Source of the DNA: Bradyrhizobium macuxiense
GTDB taxonomy: Bacteria; Pseudomonadota; Alphaproteobacteria; Rhizobiales; Xanthobacteraceae
Length of the DNA stretch: 64,000 nt
Direction: 5' to 3'
NCBI RefSeq assembly: GCF_007993935.1
Contig: NZ_VITY01000009.1
Span: forward strand, 356,036-420,035
Shown here: piece by piece, positions 17,926-25,284 of the stretch
Layout: every line of letters starts with the position of its first letter
How positions within the stretch are numbered: the stretch's first letter is position 1
Program-made: the position numbers and the translations under genes
Notes under the pieces: model-generated
The model's database searches: none
Seen by the model: only the letters and a program-made list of their open reading frames with translations
What the model was told of the DNA's origin: nothing

Positions 17926-18010
17926 TGGTGCCCCTGGCCGGAATCGAACCAGCACTCCTTGCGGAACTCGATTTTGAGTCGAGCGCGTCTACCAGTTCCG
18001 CCACAGGGGC
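17926..18010 (-). tRNA. tRNA-Leu (anticodon CAA)
   Basis: Read on the minus strand, an 85-base cloverleaf starts GCCCCTG and closes with CAGGGGC, discriminator A and an encoded CCA. The T-arm GGTTCGATTCC is present, the anticodon stem CTCGA/TCGAG encloses CTCAAAA with anticodon CAA, and there is a long variable arm as expected of a class II tRNA. It decodes the leucine codon TTG. The region beyond its 3' end (lower coordinates) holds the small hypothetical frame, the hydrolase remnant and the pilus locus; no integrase gene is visible there. Confidence 0.95.
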
Positions 18011-18204
18011 ATTCGCGATGGTCCAGACCGGTAAAGGGCCGGGGTCACGAAGCGCGGCGGACTATAGCGGCCGGCCCGTCACGGTCAACCCGCGCGGATG
18101 TGATTGTCCCGCGCCTCGACAGCGGTATTTTCACGCGATACGACCCGGGTCGAGCGTGGGGCAGGGCCTGACCCTGCCGAATGGATGCTCGCAGGAGGAC
18201 CGCC

Positions 18205-18741
18205 GTGACGACCGCCACCGCCCATCCGTCGGATGCTTCCGCCACCGGCAATCCGGCGCTGACCTCGGCCCTGGCGATCGCCGTGATCGCAGCAGTGACG
18301 CTGGCCGGCGCCTGGTTCTTCCAGCTCGTGTTGGAGATCATGCCCTGTCCGCTCTGCCTAGAGCAGCGCTATGCCTATTACCTCGCGGTCCCGCTCGGCG
18401 CCCTGGTGGCGCTCGCGGCCGCCCGCGGCACGGCGCGCCCGGTGCTGCTCGCGGGCCTTGCGATTCTCGGCCTCGCCGCGCTCGCCAATGCCGGGCTCGG
18501 CGCCTATCACGCCGGCGTCGAATGGGGCTTCTGGCAGGGGCCGACCGATTGCACCGGCCCGATGGTGGATTTCGGCAAGGCCGGCTCGCTGCTGGATCAG
18601 CTCGACAAGGTCAAGGTGGTCCGCTGCGACGAGGTGCAGTGGCGCTTCCTCGGCGTCTCGCTCGCCGGTTACAACGTGCTGATCTCGCTCTTGATGGCCG
18701 CGATCGCCGGCCGGGGCGTGATGCGGGCCGCGAAGGCCTGA
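18205..18741 (+). CDS. dsbB: disulfide bond formation protein B
   Basis: The 178-residue inner-membrane protein has four predicted helices and the DsbB redox motif CPLC at about residues 48-51 (MPCPLCLEQR). The second periplasmic pair is represented by Cys116 (DCTGPM) and Cys141 (VRCDE). DsbB reoxidises DsbA and passes electrons to quinone. I prefer the GTG at 18205 because AGGAGG stands seven bases upstream; an ATG at 18181 would place that site inside the coding region. A DsbA-like gene occurs 7 kb away, but the two are not in one operon. A dispersed palindromic repeat follows the stop. Confidence 0.9.
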   Translation: MTTATAHPSDASATGNPALTSALAIAVIAAVTLAGAWFFQLVLEIMPCPLCLEQRYAYYLAVPLGALVALAAARGTARPVLLAGLAILGLAALANAGLGAYHAGVEWGFWQGPTDCTGPMVDFGKAGSLLDQLDKVKVVRCDEVQWRFLGVSLAGYNVLISLLMAAIAGRGVMRAAKA

Positions 18742-18767
18742 GGCCGAAAGATACGACTTCCCGTGAT

Positions 18768-18873
18768 CCGTCATGCTGAGGAGGCCGCATAGCGGCCGTC
18801 TCGAAGCATGCACGGCCACCGACCGGGCCGTTCATCCTTCGAGGCTCGCTCCGCTCGCACCTCAGGATGACGG
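18768..18873. repeat. dispersed palindromic repeat, family A copy 1
   Basis: The ends CCGTCATGCTGAGG and CCTCAGGATGACGG are inverted repeats, and the interior carries CGTCTCGAAG and CTTCGAGGCTCGCTCCGC. A second copy with the same ends and interior is at 46821-46927. It sits between convergent genes (dsbB and the AbrB-type gene), where a transcribed copy could fold into a long stem and act as a bidirectional terminator. Confidence 0.85.
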
Positions 18874-18895
18874 AAGCAAGAGGTGTTCGCCCACC

Positions 18896-19981
18896 CTAAT
18901 CGTCGACGTCGTCCTGCGGCCGTCCGAACAGATGGATGATGCCCGGCGTCGAGATGGTCACGAACAAGAACCGCGACAGGTGATGCGCGCCGACGAAGAT
19001 CGGGTCGATGTGCAGCGTCAGGGCCAGCGCCAGCATCGCGTCCATCGCGCCGGGCGCGAAGGCGACCACGACGTCGGCAAGCCGTACGTGGGTGGTGAAG
19101 GCGATCACCGCGACGAACACGGCCGAGATCAGGATCGCGATCGCGAACGAGCCGAGCCCGGCATTGACATGGCTGAGCAGGGTCGAGGTCTTCATCCGCG
19201 CGAAGCGGGTGCCGATAATGGCGCCGATGCCGACCAGCGCGATATTGCGGAGCCAGGGCGGCAGGCCGCCGTCGACCAGGCCCGAGCCATGCAGCAGGCT
19301 GGAGGCGAGCATCGCGCCGAACATCCAGCTGGCGGGGAATTTGATCCAGCGCAGCAGCAGCGAGACGCCGATCGACCCGGCGACCAGGGCGATCAGGCCG
19401 AACGGCGAGGCGACGGTCGTCGGCAATGGCGGCGGCGCGGCGTGCGTCACCCCGGTCAGCGCCAGCACCAGCGGCAGGGCCGCGGTCAGGATGATGACGC
19501 GCATGGTCTGCACCACGGCGATCGCCGCGACGTCGGCGCCCTTCTCCGCGGCGAGGATCGTGATCTGCGAGAGCGCGCCGGGGCTGCCGGCGAGGAAAGC
19601 CGAGGTCTGGTCCCAGCCATGCATGCGCTGCAGATAGAGGCTCGAGCCGAAGGTCGAGCAGAACGTCGCCAGTGCCAACAGGGCGATGGTGAGGGGATAG
19701 GAGCTCATATGCTGCAGCAATTGCTGCGACATCAGCGAGCCGAGCGAGATGCCGAGCAGCAGCAGCACCGATTGCGTCAGCACCGGCGGCACCGCGAGCG
19801 GCCGGCCGGCCAATGCTGCGATCCCGACCGCGCACATCGCCCCCGAGATCAGCCCGCCCGGCAATCCCGCCCATAAAAACAGCAGGCCGCCGCCGGCGCC
19901 GATGACGAGGGTCTCGAGCCCGTTCAGAACTTTGCTGCGGTCGGGAATGGCCGTTGCCATCGAAGCGCGGATCAAGGTCAC
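18896..19981 (-). CDS. AbrB family membrane protein (putative ammonia monooxygenase family)
   Basis: This protein of up to 361 residues has about ten hydrophobic segments and belongs to the AbrB/PF05145 family, whose members are annotated either as AbrB-type transcriptional regulators or ammonia monooxygenase-like proteins. The topology argues for an integral membrane transporter-like role. An internal duplication is visible: both halves contain a PxGxxFxxGxLxG-like and an FxPGxxxxM-like segment (WAGLPGGLISGAM and VAFAPGAMDAMLAL). The GTG at 19981 follows AAGG; an ATG at 19960 is an alternative. It is unlinked to neighbours by function. Biochemical role is unknown. Confidence 0.8.
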   Translation of the reverse strand: MTLIRASMATAIPDRSKVLNGLETLVIGAGGGLLFLWAGLPGGLISGAMCAVGIAALAGRPLAVPPVLTQSVLLLLGISLGSLMSQQLLQHMSSYPLTIALLALATFCSTFGSSLYLQRMHGWDQTSAFLAGSPGALSQITILAAEKGADVAAIAVVQTMRVIILTAALPLVLALTGVTHAAPPPLPTTVASPFGLIALVAGSIGVSLLLRWIKFPASWMFGAMLASSLLHGSGLVDGGLPPWLRNIALVGIGAIIGTRFARMKTSTLLSHVNAGLGSFAIAILISAVFVAVIAFTTHVRLADVVVAFAPGAMDAMLALALTLHIDPIFVGAHHLSRFLFVTISTPGIIHLFGRPQDDVDD

Positions 19982-20067
19982 GCCGCCTTATGGCAAATTC
20001 GCGCGGACGCGACAAATGCATCTCGCGATTGCAGCATTGCGCCCGAAAACGCGGGCATTCTTCCTTC

Positions 20068-20230
20068 ACCCTACCCTGGAGGGGGAGGGTCGACGCGAAT
20101 GAAATGAGCGGCGGGGTGGGGTGACGGTCTCTCCCATCGGGAGCTGCCCGTGTTGAGAGATCACCCCACCCCGACACACGTTTCGCTGCGCTCAACGTGT
20201 GCCGACCCTCCCCCTCCAGGGGAGGGTGGC
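20068..20230. repeat. dispersed palindromic repeat, family D
   Basis: The stretch is bounded by ACCCTACCCTGGAGGGGGAG on one side and CTCCCCCTCCAGGGGAGGGT on the other, making a long imperfect stem. The interior holds a smaller inverted pair around GGTGGGGTGA and TCACCCCACC. It fills almost the whole gap between the AbrB-type gene and the PsiF-like gene. I see no promoter or coding potential in it. Elements of this form are common between genes in Bradyrhizobium. Confidence 0.75.
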
Positions 20231-20245
20231 CACGGTGTGTGTGTG

Positions 20246-20527
20246 TTACTTCGTGCCCGCGGGCGCCGCGGCGGCGCCGCCCGATGCGTTCTTCTTGCAC
20301 TCGGAGCGGAATTTCTTGCGCTCCTTGCCGTGCAGGCCCTTGGCGTCGGCTTGCTTCGAGCATTCCAGCGACTCGGCGGTACGCGGCTTGGCTTCCTTCG
20401 CCATCTTGGCGTCGGCCTTCGGAGCCGCGTCCTTGGCGGCGGGCGCGGCGGTTTGCGCGAAGGCGCCGCCGATCAGCAGTGCGGAGGCAAGGGCGGTCAC
20501 GGTCGCAAGGGAGGAAATCTTCATCAT
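20246..20527 (-). CDS. PsiF-repeat secreted small protein
   Basis: The 93-residue precursor has a signal peptide (ISSLATVTALASALLIGGAFA), an Ala/Lys-rich linker, and one PsiF repeat around residues 54-78. In it two cysteines bracket QADAKGLHGKERKKFRSE, the phosphate-starvation-inducible PsiF pattern. The function of PsiF proteins is not established. Two adjacent ATGs (20527 and 20524) follow a CAGAGGTG site. It is divergent from a second secreted protein with similar modules at 20715, with about 190 bases of shared upstream region. Confidence 0.82.
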   Translation of the reverse strand: MMKISSLATVTALASALLIGGAFAQTAAPAAKDAAPKADAKMAKEAKPRTAESLECSKQADAKGLHGKERKKFRSECKKNASGGAAAAPAGTK

Positions 20528-20714
20528 GGGGCACCTCTGAGGAAAGGAGCCGAAACGTTGCGCGGCGATGCTGAACCGTGGATGAACACGCGGTGGTCCT
20601 GTCGCCACAATATTTTAACGCGCAGGCGCGCCCGCACGTTGTCGCAAGTCCGGGTTGCGCTAGGATAATGGTCTTACGCCAATGCCCCCAACCAGGGATG
20701 ACGGGAGACCAGGG

Positions 20715-21206
20715 ATGACCATTCAGACCAGATTGTTGTGTGTGATTGCGGTGTCGGGCTTTGCAGCCTTTGCGGCGAGCGCGCCGGCGCAGGCCCTGAC
20801 CGCGCAGGAATGCAGCGCCAAGTATCAGGCGGCCAAGACGGCCGGCACCCTCAACGGCCAGAAGTGGAATGATTTCCGCAAGGCGCAATGCGGCGCCGAC
20901 GCGACCCCGGCCGCGGCGCCCGCCGCGCCGCCGCCCGCTGCTGCCGCGCCTGCTCCGGCCGCGCCGAAGGAAGCCAAACGGGAAGCCGCTCCCGCGGCAG
21001 CACCCGCCGCGCCGGCAGGGCCCGCCGTGTTTCCGAACGCGGTCGATCCCAAATACGCCAAGGAAACCGAGGGCAAGCAGCGCATGCACAGCTGCCTCGA
21101 CCAGTACAACGCCAACAAGACCACCGGCGGCAATGGCGGCATGAAGTGGATCCAGAAGGGCGGCGGCTATTACAGCGAATGCAACAAGCACCTGAAGGGC
21201 GCCTGA
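20715..21206 (+). CDS. secreted protein with two PsiF-like Cys modules
   Basis: This 163-residue precursor has a signal peptide (LLCVIAVSGFAAFAASAPAQA). It is followed by a first module in which Cys-x-AKYQAAKTAGTLNGQKW ends in an FRKAQC pair, then a Pro/Ala-rich linker of about 55 residues, and a second module (CLDQYNANKTTGGNGGMKW to SECNK). The cysteine spacing and the K..G..NG-K/R-W/F order recall PsiF repeats, so I regard it as a distant relative of the divergent neighbour. The ATG at 20715 follows GGGAGACCAGGG. An intrinsic terminator follows 28 bases after the stop. Function unknown; probably periplasmic. Confidence 0.75.
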   Translation: MTIQTRLLCVIAVSGFAAFAASAPAQALTAQECSAKYQAAKTAGTLNGQKWNDFRKAQCGADATPAAAPAAPPPAAAAPAPAAPKEAKREAAPAAAPAAPAGPAVFPNAVDPKYAKETEGKQRMHSCLDQYNANKTTGGNGGMKWIQKGGGYYSECNKHLKGA

Positions 21207-21233
21207 GCCGTTTCGCGATGCGTTTTCGAGCAG

Positions 21234-21263
21234 GCGGCCGGCGTAAGCCGGCCGCTTTCTTTT
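21234..21263 (+). terminator. intrinsic terminator
   Basis: A nine-base-pair perfect stem GCGGCCGGC/GCCGGCCGC with a GTAA loop is followed by TTTCTTTT. It ends transcription of the secreted protein gene and lies just before the convergent TetR gene. Confidence 0.88.
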
Positions 21264-21273
21264 GGCCGAGGCT

Positions 21274-21831
21274 CTACGGGCCTTCCGCAAGCAGCTTGTC
21301 CGCCGATTGCGCCAGCAGTTGCGCGCGCTTGCGCGGACCGCGCTCGAGGAACAAGAGGCTCTGGCCGAAAATGAAGCAGTAGAACAGGAAGGCCTGCGCA
21401 TCGGCCTCTTCAGTCGGCAGCCCCGTGGCGCGATAGAGCTGGCCCACCTGCTTCAGCCGTGCCGCATCGACACTCGCGGCGGCGGTCGCAGCAGCCTCGT
21501 CGGTGCGCGCCCATTGCCGGATCGCGAGCTCGACCGCCATCGCCTCGGTGTTCATGCGCTCCGAATAGAGCGTGATGATCGCCTTCAGCCGTTCGCGCGC
21601 GCTCGCACCGTCGAGCGCGGTCTGCTTCTCGATCGCGGCGACGCGGCCGTCGCGCCAGCGCGTCAGCATGGCCTCGAGCAGCGCGGCGCGATCCTTGAAG
21701 CGGCGGTAGAAACCGCCCTTGGTGACGCCGAGATTCTTCGCCAGCACCTCGACCCGCACGCCGTCGACGCCGCTATGGGCGAGTTCGGCAAAGCCGGCCG
21801 CGACCCAGACGTCGCCCTTGCTCTCAGTCAT
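21274..21831 (-). CDS. TetR family transcriptional regulator
   Basis: The 185-residue protein has an N-terminal TetR helix-turn-helix with the characteristic VRVEVLAKNLGVTKGGFYRRF at about 27-47, then an all-helical ligand domain. The ATG at 21831 follows CGGAGATCAC; a GTG or ATG further upstream is less likely. It is divergent from two hotdog thioesterase genes, and two near-identical palindromes lie in the region between them, so I infer that it represses those genes and releases on binding an acyl-CoA or similar ligand. Confidence 0.9.
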   Translation of the reverse strand: MTESKGDVWVAAGFAELAHSGVDGVRVEVLAKNLGVTKGGFYRRFKDRAALLEAMLTRWRDGRVAAIEKQTALDGASARERLKAIITLYSERMNTEAMAVELAIRQWARTDEAAATAAASVDAARLKQVGQLYRATGLPTEEADAQAFLFYCFIFGQSLLFLERGPRKRAQLLAQSADKLLAEGP

Positions 21832-21887
21832 GTGATCTCCGCGGATCCCGATGCGCGATCGGGTCATCGCGCATTAGTCTCTTGTTT

Positions 21888-21955
21888 GAGCACGATCTTT
21901 TCGGAAAACCGCGCGCACTTTGCGCTAACGCGGCCCTGCGGGTCCGGATCGTGCT
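21888..21955. repeat. dispersed palindromic repeat, family C copy 1
   Basis: The ends GAGCACGATC and GATCGTGCTT are inverted repeats, and the interior contains TTTTCGGAAAACCG, the same core as the copies at 24268, 25962, 33087 and 51145. It lies in the TetR/thioesterase intergenic region next to the palindromic operators but is a separate element. Confidence 0.8.
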
Positions 21956-21956
21956 T

Positions 21957-22007
21957 GATACGGTACCGTATTGCTAGCCCGCCTTGTGCTTGATACGCTA
22001 CCGTATC
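21957..22007. promoter_or_regulatory. pair of palindromic operator candidates for the TetR regulator
   Basis: Two copies of GATACG-N4-CGTAT(C/T) occur at 21957-21972 and 21992-22007. The first is an uninterrupted 14-base palindrome ATACGGTACCGTAT. The two are spaced 35 bases start to start, are both preceded by GTGCTT, and lie 20-70 bases ahead of the thioesterase start. The form fits a TetR homodimer site. Confidence 0.75.
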
Positions 22008-22026
22008 ACGATCGGGGAGGAGCAGA

Positions 22027-22461
22027 ATGGAAGGCGAGGCGACCTATCGCGGCACGGTCTATCCCTGGCACTGCGACCACATCGGCCACATGAACGTCAT
22101 GTGGTATGTCGGCAAGTTCGACGAGGCGAGCTGGAACATGTTCGCGCGGCTCGGCCTGACGCCCACCTATCTGCGCGAGTCCGGCCGCGGCATGGCCGCC
22201 GTGCAACAGAACATCGCCTACAAGCGCGAGCTGCTCGCCGGCGACCTCGTCGAGGTCAAGAGCCGGCTGGTCGAATTCCGCGACAAGTCGATCCGCATCC
22301 TGCACGAGATGCGCAATGCCGAGACCGGCGAGATCGCCGCGACTTGCGAGATCACCGCCGTGCACATCGATCGCGCCGCGCGCAAATCGGCGCCGTTTGC
22401 GCCGGCGATCCGCTACGCGGCGATGCCGCATCTCGTGCCGTCAGAGCCCGCGATCGCATGA
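22027..22461 (+). CDS. acyl-CoA thioesterase (4-hydroxybenzoyl-CoA thioesterase family)
   Basis: The 144-residue protein is a hotdog-fold thioesterase of the YbgC/4HBT kind, seen in the motif VYPWHCDHIGHMNVMWYVGKFDEASW, where the Asp of the DHxGHxN segment is the usual catalytic residue. It hydrolyses acyl-CoA to acid and CoA; the chain type is unknown. GGGGAGGAG stands ahead of the ATG. The stop overlaps the start of the next thioesterase gene (ATGA). The upstream double palindrome suggests control by the divergent TetR regulator. Confidence 0.88.
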   Translation: MEGEATYRGTVYPWHCDHIGHMNVMWYVGKFDEASWNMFARLGLTPTYLRESGRGMAAVQQNIAYKRELLAGDLVEVKSRLVEFRDKSIRILHEMRNAETGEIAATCEITAVHIDRAARKSAPFAPAIRYAAMPHLVPSEPAIA

Positions 22462-22913
22462 CCGCCATGCCTCGTTTCGAACCGAAGAATCCCGACTATC
22501 GCGCAGTTGCAACCGAAACATTCGCGCGCCAGCGCGCGATGCAGACGCTCGGCATCTCGATTGCGCGCATCGAGCCGGGCGAAGTCGATCTCGCGATGCC
22601 CTATGCGCCTGAGTACAGCCAGCAGAACGGCTTTGTGCATGCCGGAATCATCACCGCTGGGCTCGACAATGCCTGCGGGATCGCCGCCTTCACGCTGATG
22701 CCCGAAGGCTCCGACATCCTGACCGTGGAGTTCAAGACCAACCTGCTGGCGCCGGCCTGCGGCGAGCGGTTCGTGTTCCGCGGCGTCGTGGTCAAGCCCG
22801 GCCGCACGCTCACCGTCTGCGACGGCCGCGCCTATGCGGTGCAGGACGGCGTGGAGACGCTGGTTGCGACCATGAGCGGCACGCTGATGGCGCTGCAGCG
22901 GCGGGAGGGATAG
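22458..22913 (+). CDS. PaaI-type hotdog thioesterase
   Basis: The 151-residue protein is a second hotdog-fold enzyme, of the PaaI group: the segment NGFVHAGIITAGLDNACGIAAFTLMP carries the HAGxxxxxxDxAxG pattern of that family. The ATGA overlap with the preceding thioesterase means the two are translated together. An alternative ATG is nine bases further in. Two different thioesterases from different subfamilies in one operon suggests that they act on related intermediates or on different chain lengths. Confidence 0.86.
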   Translation: MTAMPRFEPKNPDYRAVATETFARQRAMQTLGISIARIEPGEVDLAMPYAPEYSQQNGFVHAGIITAGLDNACGIAAFTLMPEGSDILTVEFKTNLLAPACGERFVFRGVVVKPGRTLTVCDGRAYAVQDGVETLVATMSGTLMALQRREG

Positions 22914-22935
22914 GGGGAACGCATCGTTCCATCCA

Positions 22936-23020
22936 CGTCATTGCGAGCGAAGCGAAGCAATCCATCGTTCCGCAAGGGGAGGAATGGATTGCTTCGTCGC
23001 TATCGCTCCTCGCAATGACG
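22936..23020. repeat. dispersed palindromic repeat, family B copy 1
   Basis: The ends CGTCATTGCGAG and CTCGCAATGACG are perfect inverted repeats, and the interior carries GAAGCAATCCAT and ATGGATTGCTTC. A copy in the opposite orientation is at 30684-30768. It lies after the thioesterase operon. Confidence 0.88.
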
Positions 23021-23163
23021 GCGGTGATAGCCTCATAACCTCTCGGCATATTGGAGCGGAAAACCGACGTGCCCAGCATTTGCGCACGCATCTAAGATCG
23101 GCGCATTGACAAGCCACCGCCACAACGACCTGATAGGCGGATGTTTCGCGTGGGCGCCTTGTC

Positions 23164-23550
23164 ATGATCGCCAGCCTCAGCCTGATCCTACTTTGTCAGC
23201 TCGTCGGTGAGGTTGGCGTGCGCGCGCTTGCCGTGCCGGTGCCGGGGCCGGTGGTTGGTCTCGTGCTTCTGCTGTTGCTGCTGCTGGCGCGCGACCGCTA
23301 TCCGGCGCTGGCGCGCGGGCCGCTCGGCAATGACGGCGTCGAGAGCGCAAGCCGCGGCATGCTGGCCAATCTCTCGCTGCTGTTCATTCCGGCCGGCGTC
23401 GGCGTGGTGCAGAAGCTCGATCTGCTCGCCGAGCACGGCGTCGCGATCCTGGTGATCCTCGCGGTGTCGGTCATCGTCACGCTGCTGGCGACGGTCGCGA
23501 CCTTTGTTGCGGCGAGCAGTCTCTTCGCGCGCGAGGACGAGACGCTGTGA
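23164..23550 (+). CDS. lrgA: CidA/LrgA family membrane protein
   Basis: The 128-residue protein has four membrane helices and the family signature VPGPVVGLVLLLLLLLARD. LrgA/CidA proteins are holin-like; in other bacteria they modulate autolysis or export of small metabolites. No strong ribosome site is visible ahead of the ATG. The gene overlaps lrgB by four bases (GTGA). Confidence 0.88.
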   Translation: MIASLSLILLCQLVGEVGVRALAVPVPGPVVGLVLLLLLLLARDRYPALARGPLGNDGVESASRGMLANLSLLFIPAGVGVVQKLDLLAEHGVAILVILAVSVIVTLLATVATFVAASSLFAREDETL

Positions 23551-24269
23551 ACGACAATCCGTTCTCGCTCTGGGTCTATCTCTCGCAGTCGCCGCTGCTC
23601 TGGCTGACGGTGACGCTCGTGACCTATGCCGCGACCGATGCGGTGTCGCTGAAGACAAGGCGGCATCCGCTCGCCAATCCGGTGCTGCATTCGCTGTGGA
23701 TCATCGGACTGTTCCTGCTGCTGACGGGGACCTCCTACACCACCTACTTTGCCGGTGCGCAGTTCGTCCACTTCCTGCTCGGGCCGGCGACGGTCGCGCT
23801 CGCGGTGCCGCTCTACGAGAACCGCAAGCGGGTTGCGGCGGCGGTCCTGCCGATGCTGGTTGCGCTCGCGGTCGGCTCGCTCACGGCGATCGTCTCGGTG
23901 GTGCTGCTGGCGCGGGCCTTCGGCCTGCCCCGCGAGATCATCCTGTCGCTGGCGCCGAAATCGGTCACGGCCGGCGTCGCGATGGGCATCAGCGAATCCC
24001 TGCATGCCGACCCCTCGCTGACCGCGGTGTCGGTGATCCTCACCGGCATCATGGGGGCAATCATCGTCACGCCGCTGATGAACTTCACAGGGATTACCGA
24101 CTTCCGCGGCCGCGGCTTTGCCGCCGGCATCGCCGCCCATGGCATCGGCACCGCGCGGGCCTTCCAGGTCGACGAGGTCGCGGGCGTCTTTGCCGGCATC
24201 GCGATGAGCCTGAACGCGCTGGTCACCTCGCTGCTGGTGCCGCTGGCCGTGACATATCTGCTGCGCTGA
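23547..24269 (+). CDS. lrgB: LrgB family membrane protein
   Basis: The 240-residue protein has seven or eight predicted helices and the conserved LAPKSVTAGVAMGISE motif of LrgB/CidB. It is the invariable partner of LrgA. It uses GTG as its start, and a family C palindromic repeat begins immediately at its stop codon. The physiological role (murein hydrolase control or organic acid/glycolate export) is not decided by sequence. Confidence 0.9.
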   Translation: MNDNPFSLWVYLSQSPLLWLTVTLVTYAATDAVSLKTRRHPLANPVLHSLWIIGLFLLLTGTSYTTYFAGAQFVHFLLGPATVALAVPLYENRKRVAAAVLPMLVALAVGSLTAIVSVVLLARAFGLPREIILSLAPKSVTAGVAMGISESLHADPSLTAVSVILTGIMGAIIVTPLMNFTGITDFRGRGFAAGIAAHGIGTARAFQVDEVAGVFAGIAMSLNALVTSLLVPLAVTYLLR

Positions 24270-24364
24270 GCATGATCCGGACCGGCAGGGCCGCGTTAGC
24301 GCAAAGTGGCAACCGGTTTTCCCTCGCGACAAACGCGGAACGCGTTTGCGCGGAGATCATGCTC
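24268..24364. repeat. dispersed palindromic repeat, family C copy 2
   Basis: GAGCATGATC at the start and GATCATGCTC at the end form a perfect inverted repeat. The interior contains GGCAGGGCCGCGTTAGCGCA and GGTTTTCC. Its first two bases belong to the lrgB stop codon. It fills the gap before the TauE/SafE gene. Confidence 0.88.
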
Positions 24365-24396
24365 AAATAGAGATAAGCCGGTTGCAGGGCAGTTTT

Positions 24397-25248
24397 GTGC
24401 TATGGGTATGGCGTTGGGCAGCAAATCCTTCTAGGGTCGTCGCCGCAAACGCGAGTCTGTTCCCCTTGGTCTTCTCCGCAACCCAGAGCGTGCTTGGGCT
24501 GGCATCGGGCATGCTGGTCGGTTTCTCGCTGGGCCTGGTCGGCGGCGGCGGGTCGATCCTTGCCGTGCCGCTGATGGTCTATGTGGTCGGGGTGCCCCAG
24601 CCGCATGTCGCGATCGGCACCTCGGCGATCGCGGTCGCCGCCAACGCTGCGATCAATCTGTCCAACCACGCCCGCGGCGGCACCGTGATCTGGTCCTGCG
24701 CGCTGGTGTTCGCGCTGTCGGGCATGTTCGGCGCTTTCGGCGGCTCGATCCTCGGCAAGATGCTGGACGGGCAGAAGCTGCTGGCGCTGTTCTCGGTGGT
24801 GATGCTTGTCATCGCCGGCCTGATGCTGAAGACCCGGGCGCGGGTCGGGCTGACCGACGTCAAGATCTCGATGTCCAACATGCCCGCGATCATCGGTCTC
24901 GGGCTTGCCACCGGAACCATGTCCGGCTTTTTCGGCATCGGCGGCGGCTTCCTGATCGTGCCGGCGCTGATGCTGGCGACCGGGATGCCGATCATGAACG
25001 CGGTCAGTTCCTCGCTGGTGGCGGTCACCGCCTTCGGCGTGACCACTGCCCTGAGCTATGCGTGGTCAGGGCTGGTGTCATGGGGCCTGGCGGGGCTATT
25101 CGTCGCCGGCGGCATCGCGGGCGGCCTCCTGGGTACGAGGAGCGCCCGGCACCTGTCGGAACGCCGCGGCGCGCTCAATATCGTGTTCGCGGCTGTGATT
25201 ATCGTCGTGGCGATCTATATGCTGCTGCGTAACATCAATGTGTCCTGA
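24397..25248 (+). CDS. sulfite exporter TauE/SafE family membrane protein
   Basis: The protein is about 283 residues with eight predicted helices. The duplicated family motif appears first as GLVGGGGSILAVPLM and again as GFFGIGGGFLIVPALM. Members export sulfite, sulfonates or other anions; the substrate is not clear here. The N-terminus is uncertain: GTG at 24397 follows GCAGGG at suitable spacing, TTG at 24466 gives a closer family length, and an ATG at 24502 would remove part of the first helix. A DsbA-like gene follows 36 bases after the stop. Confidence 0.85.
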   Translation: MLWVWRWAANPSRVVAANASLFPLVFSATQSVLGLASGMLVGFSLGLVGGGGSILAVPLMVYVVGVPQPHVAIGTSAIAVAANAAINLSNHARGGTVIWSCALVFALSGMFGAFGGSILGKMLDGQKLLALFSVVMLVIAGLMLKTRARVGLTDVKISMSNMPAIIGLGLATGTMSGFFGIGGGFLIVPALMLATGMPIMNAVSSSLVAVTAFGVTTALSYAWSGLVSWGLAGLFVAGGIAGGLLGTRSARHLSERRGALNIVFAAVIIVVAIYMLLRNINVS

Positions 25249-25284
25249 ACGTAGAAGGGCGAGGAGCCCTTCCGAAAGCCAGCC

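Noticed and set aside
17792..18004. Coding frame through tRNA-Leu
   Set aside because: The peptide MAELVDALDSKSSSARSAGS is the well-known artefact of translating a leucine tRNA.
18771..21401. 876-codon open frame on the minus strand
   Set aside because: It runs across several real genes, repeats and a terminator; the sequence is mostly low-complexity Arg/Ala/Gly.
24271..24364. Attachment site or transposon end
   Set aside because: The perfect inverted ends belong to a multicopy palindromic repeat family with no adjoining transposase or duplicated target.
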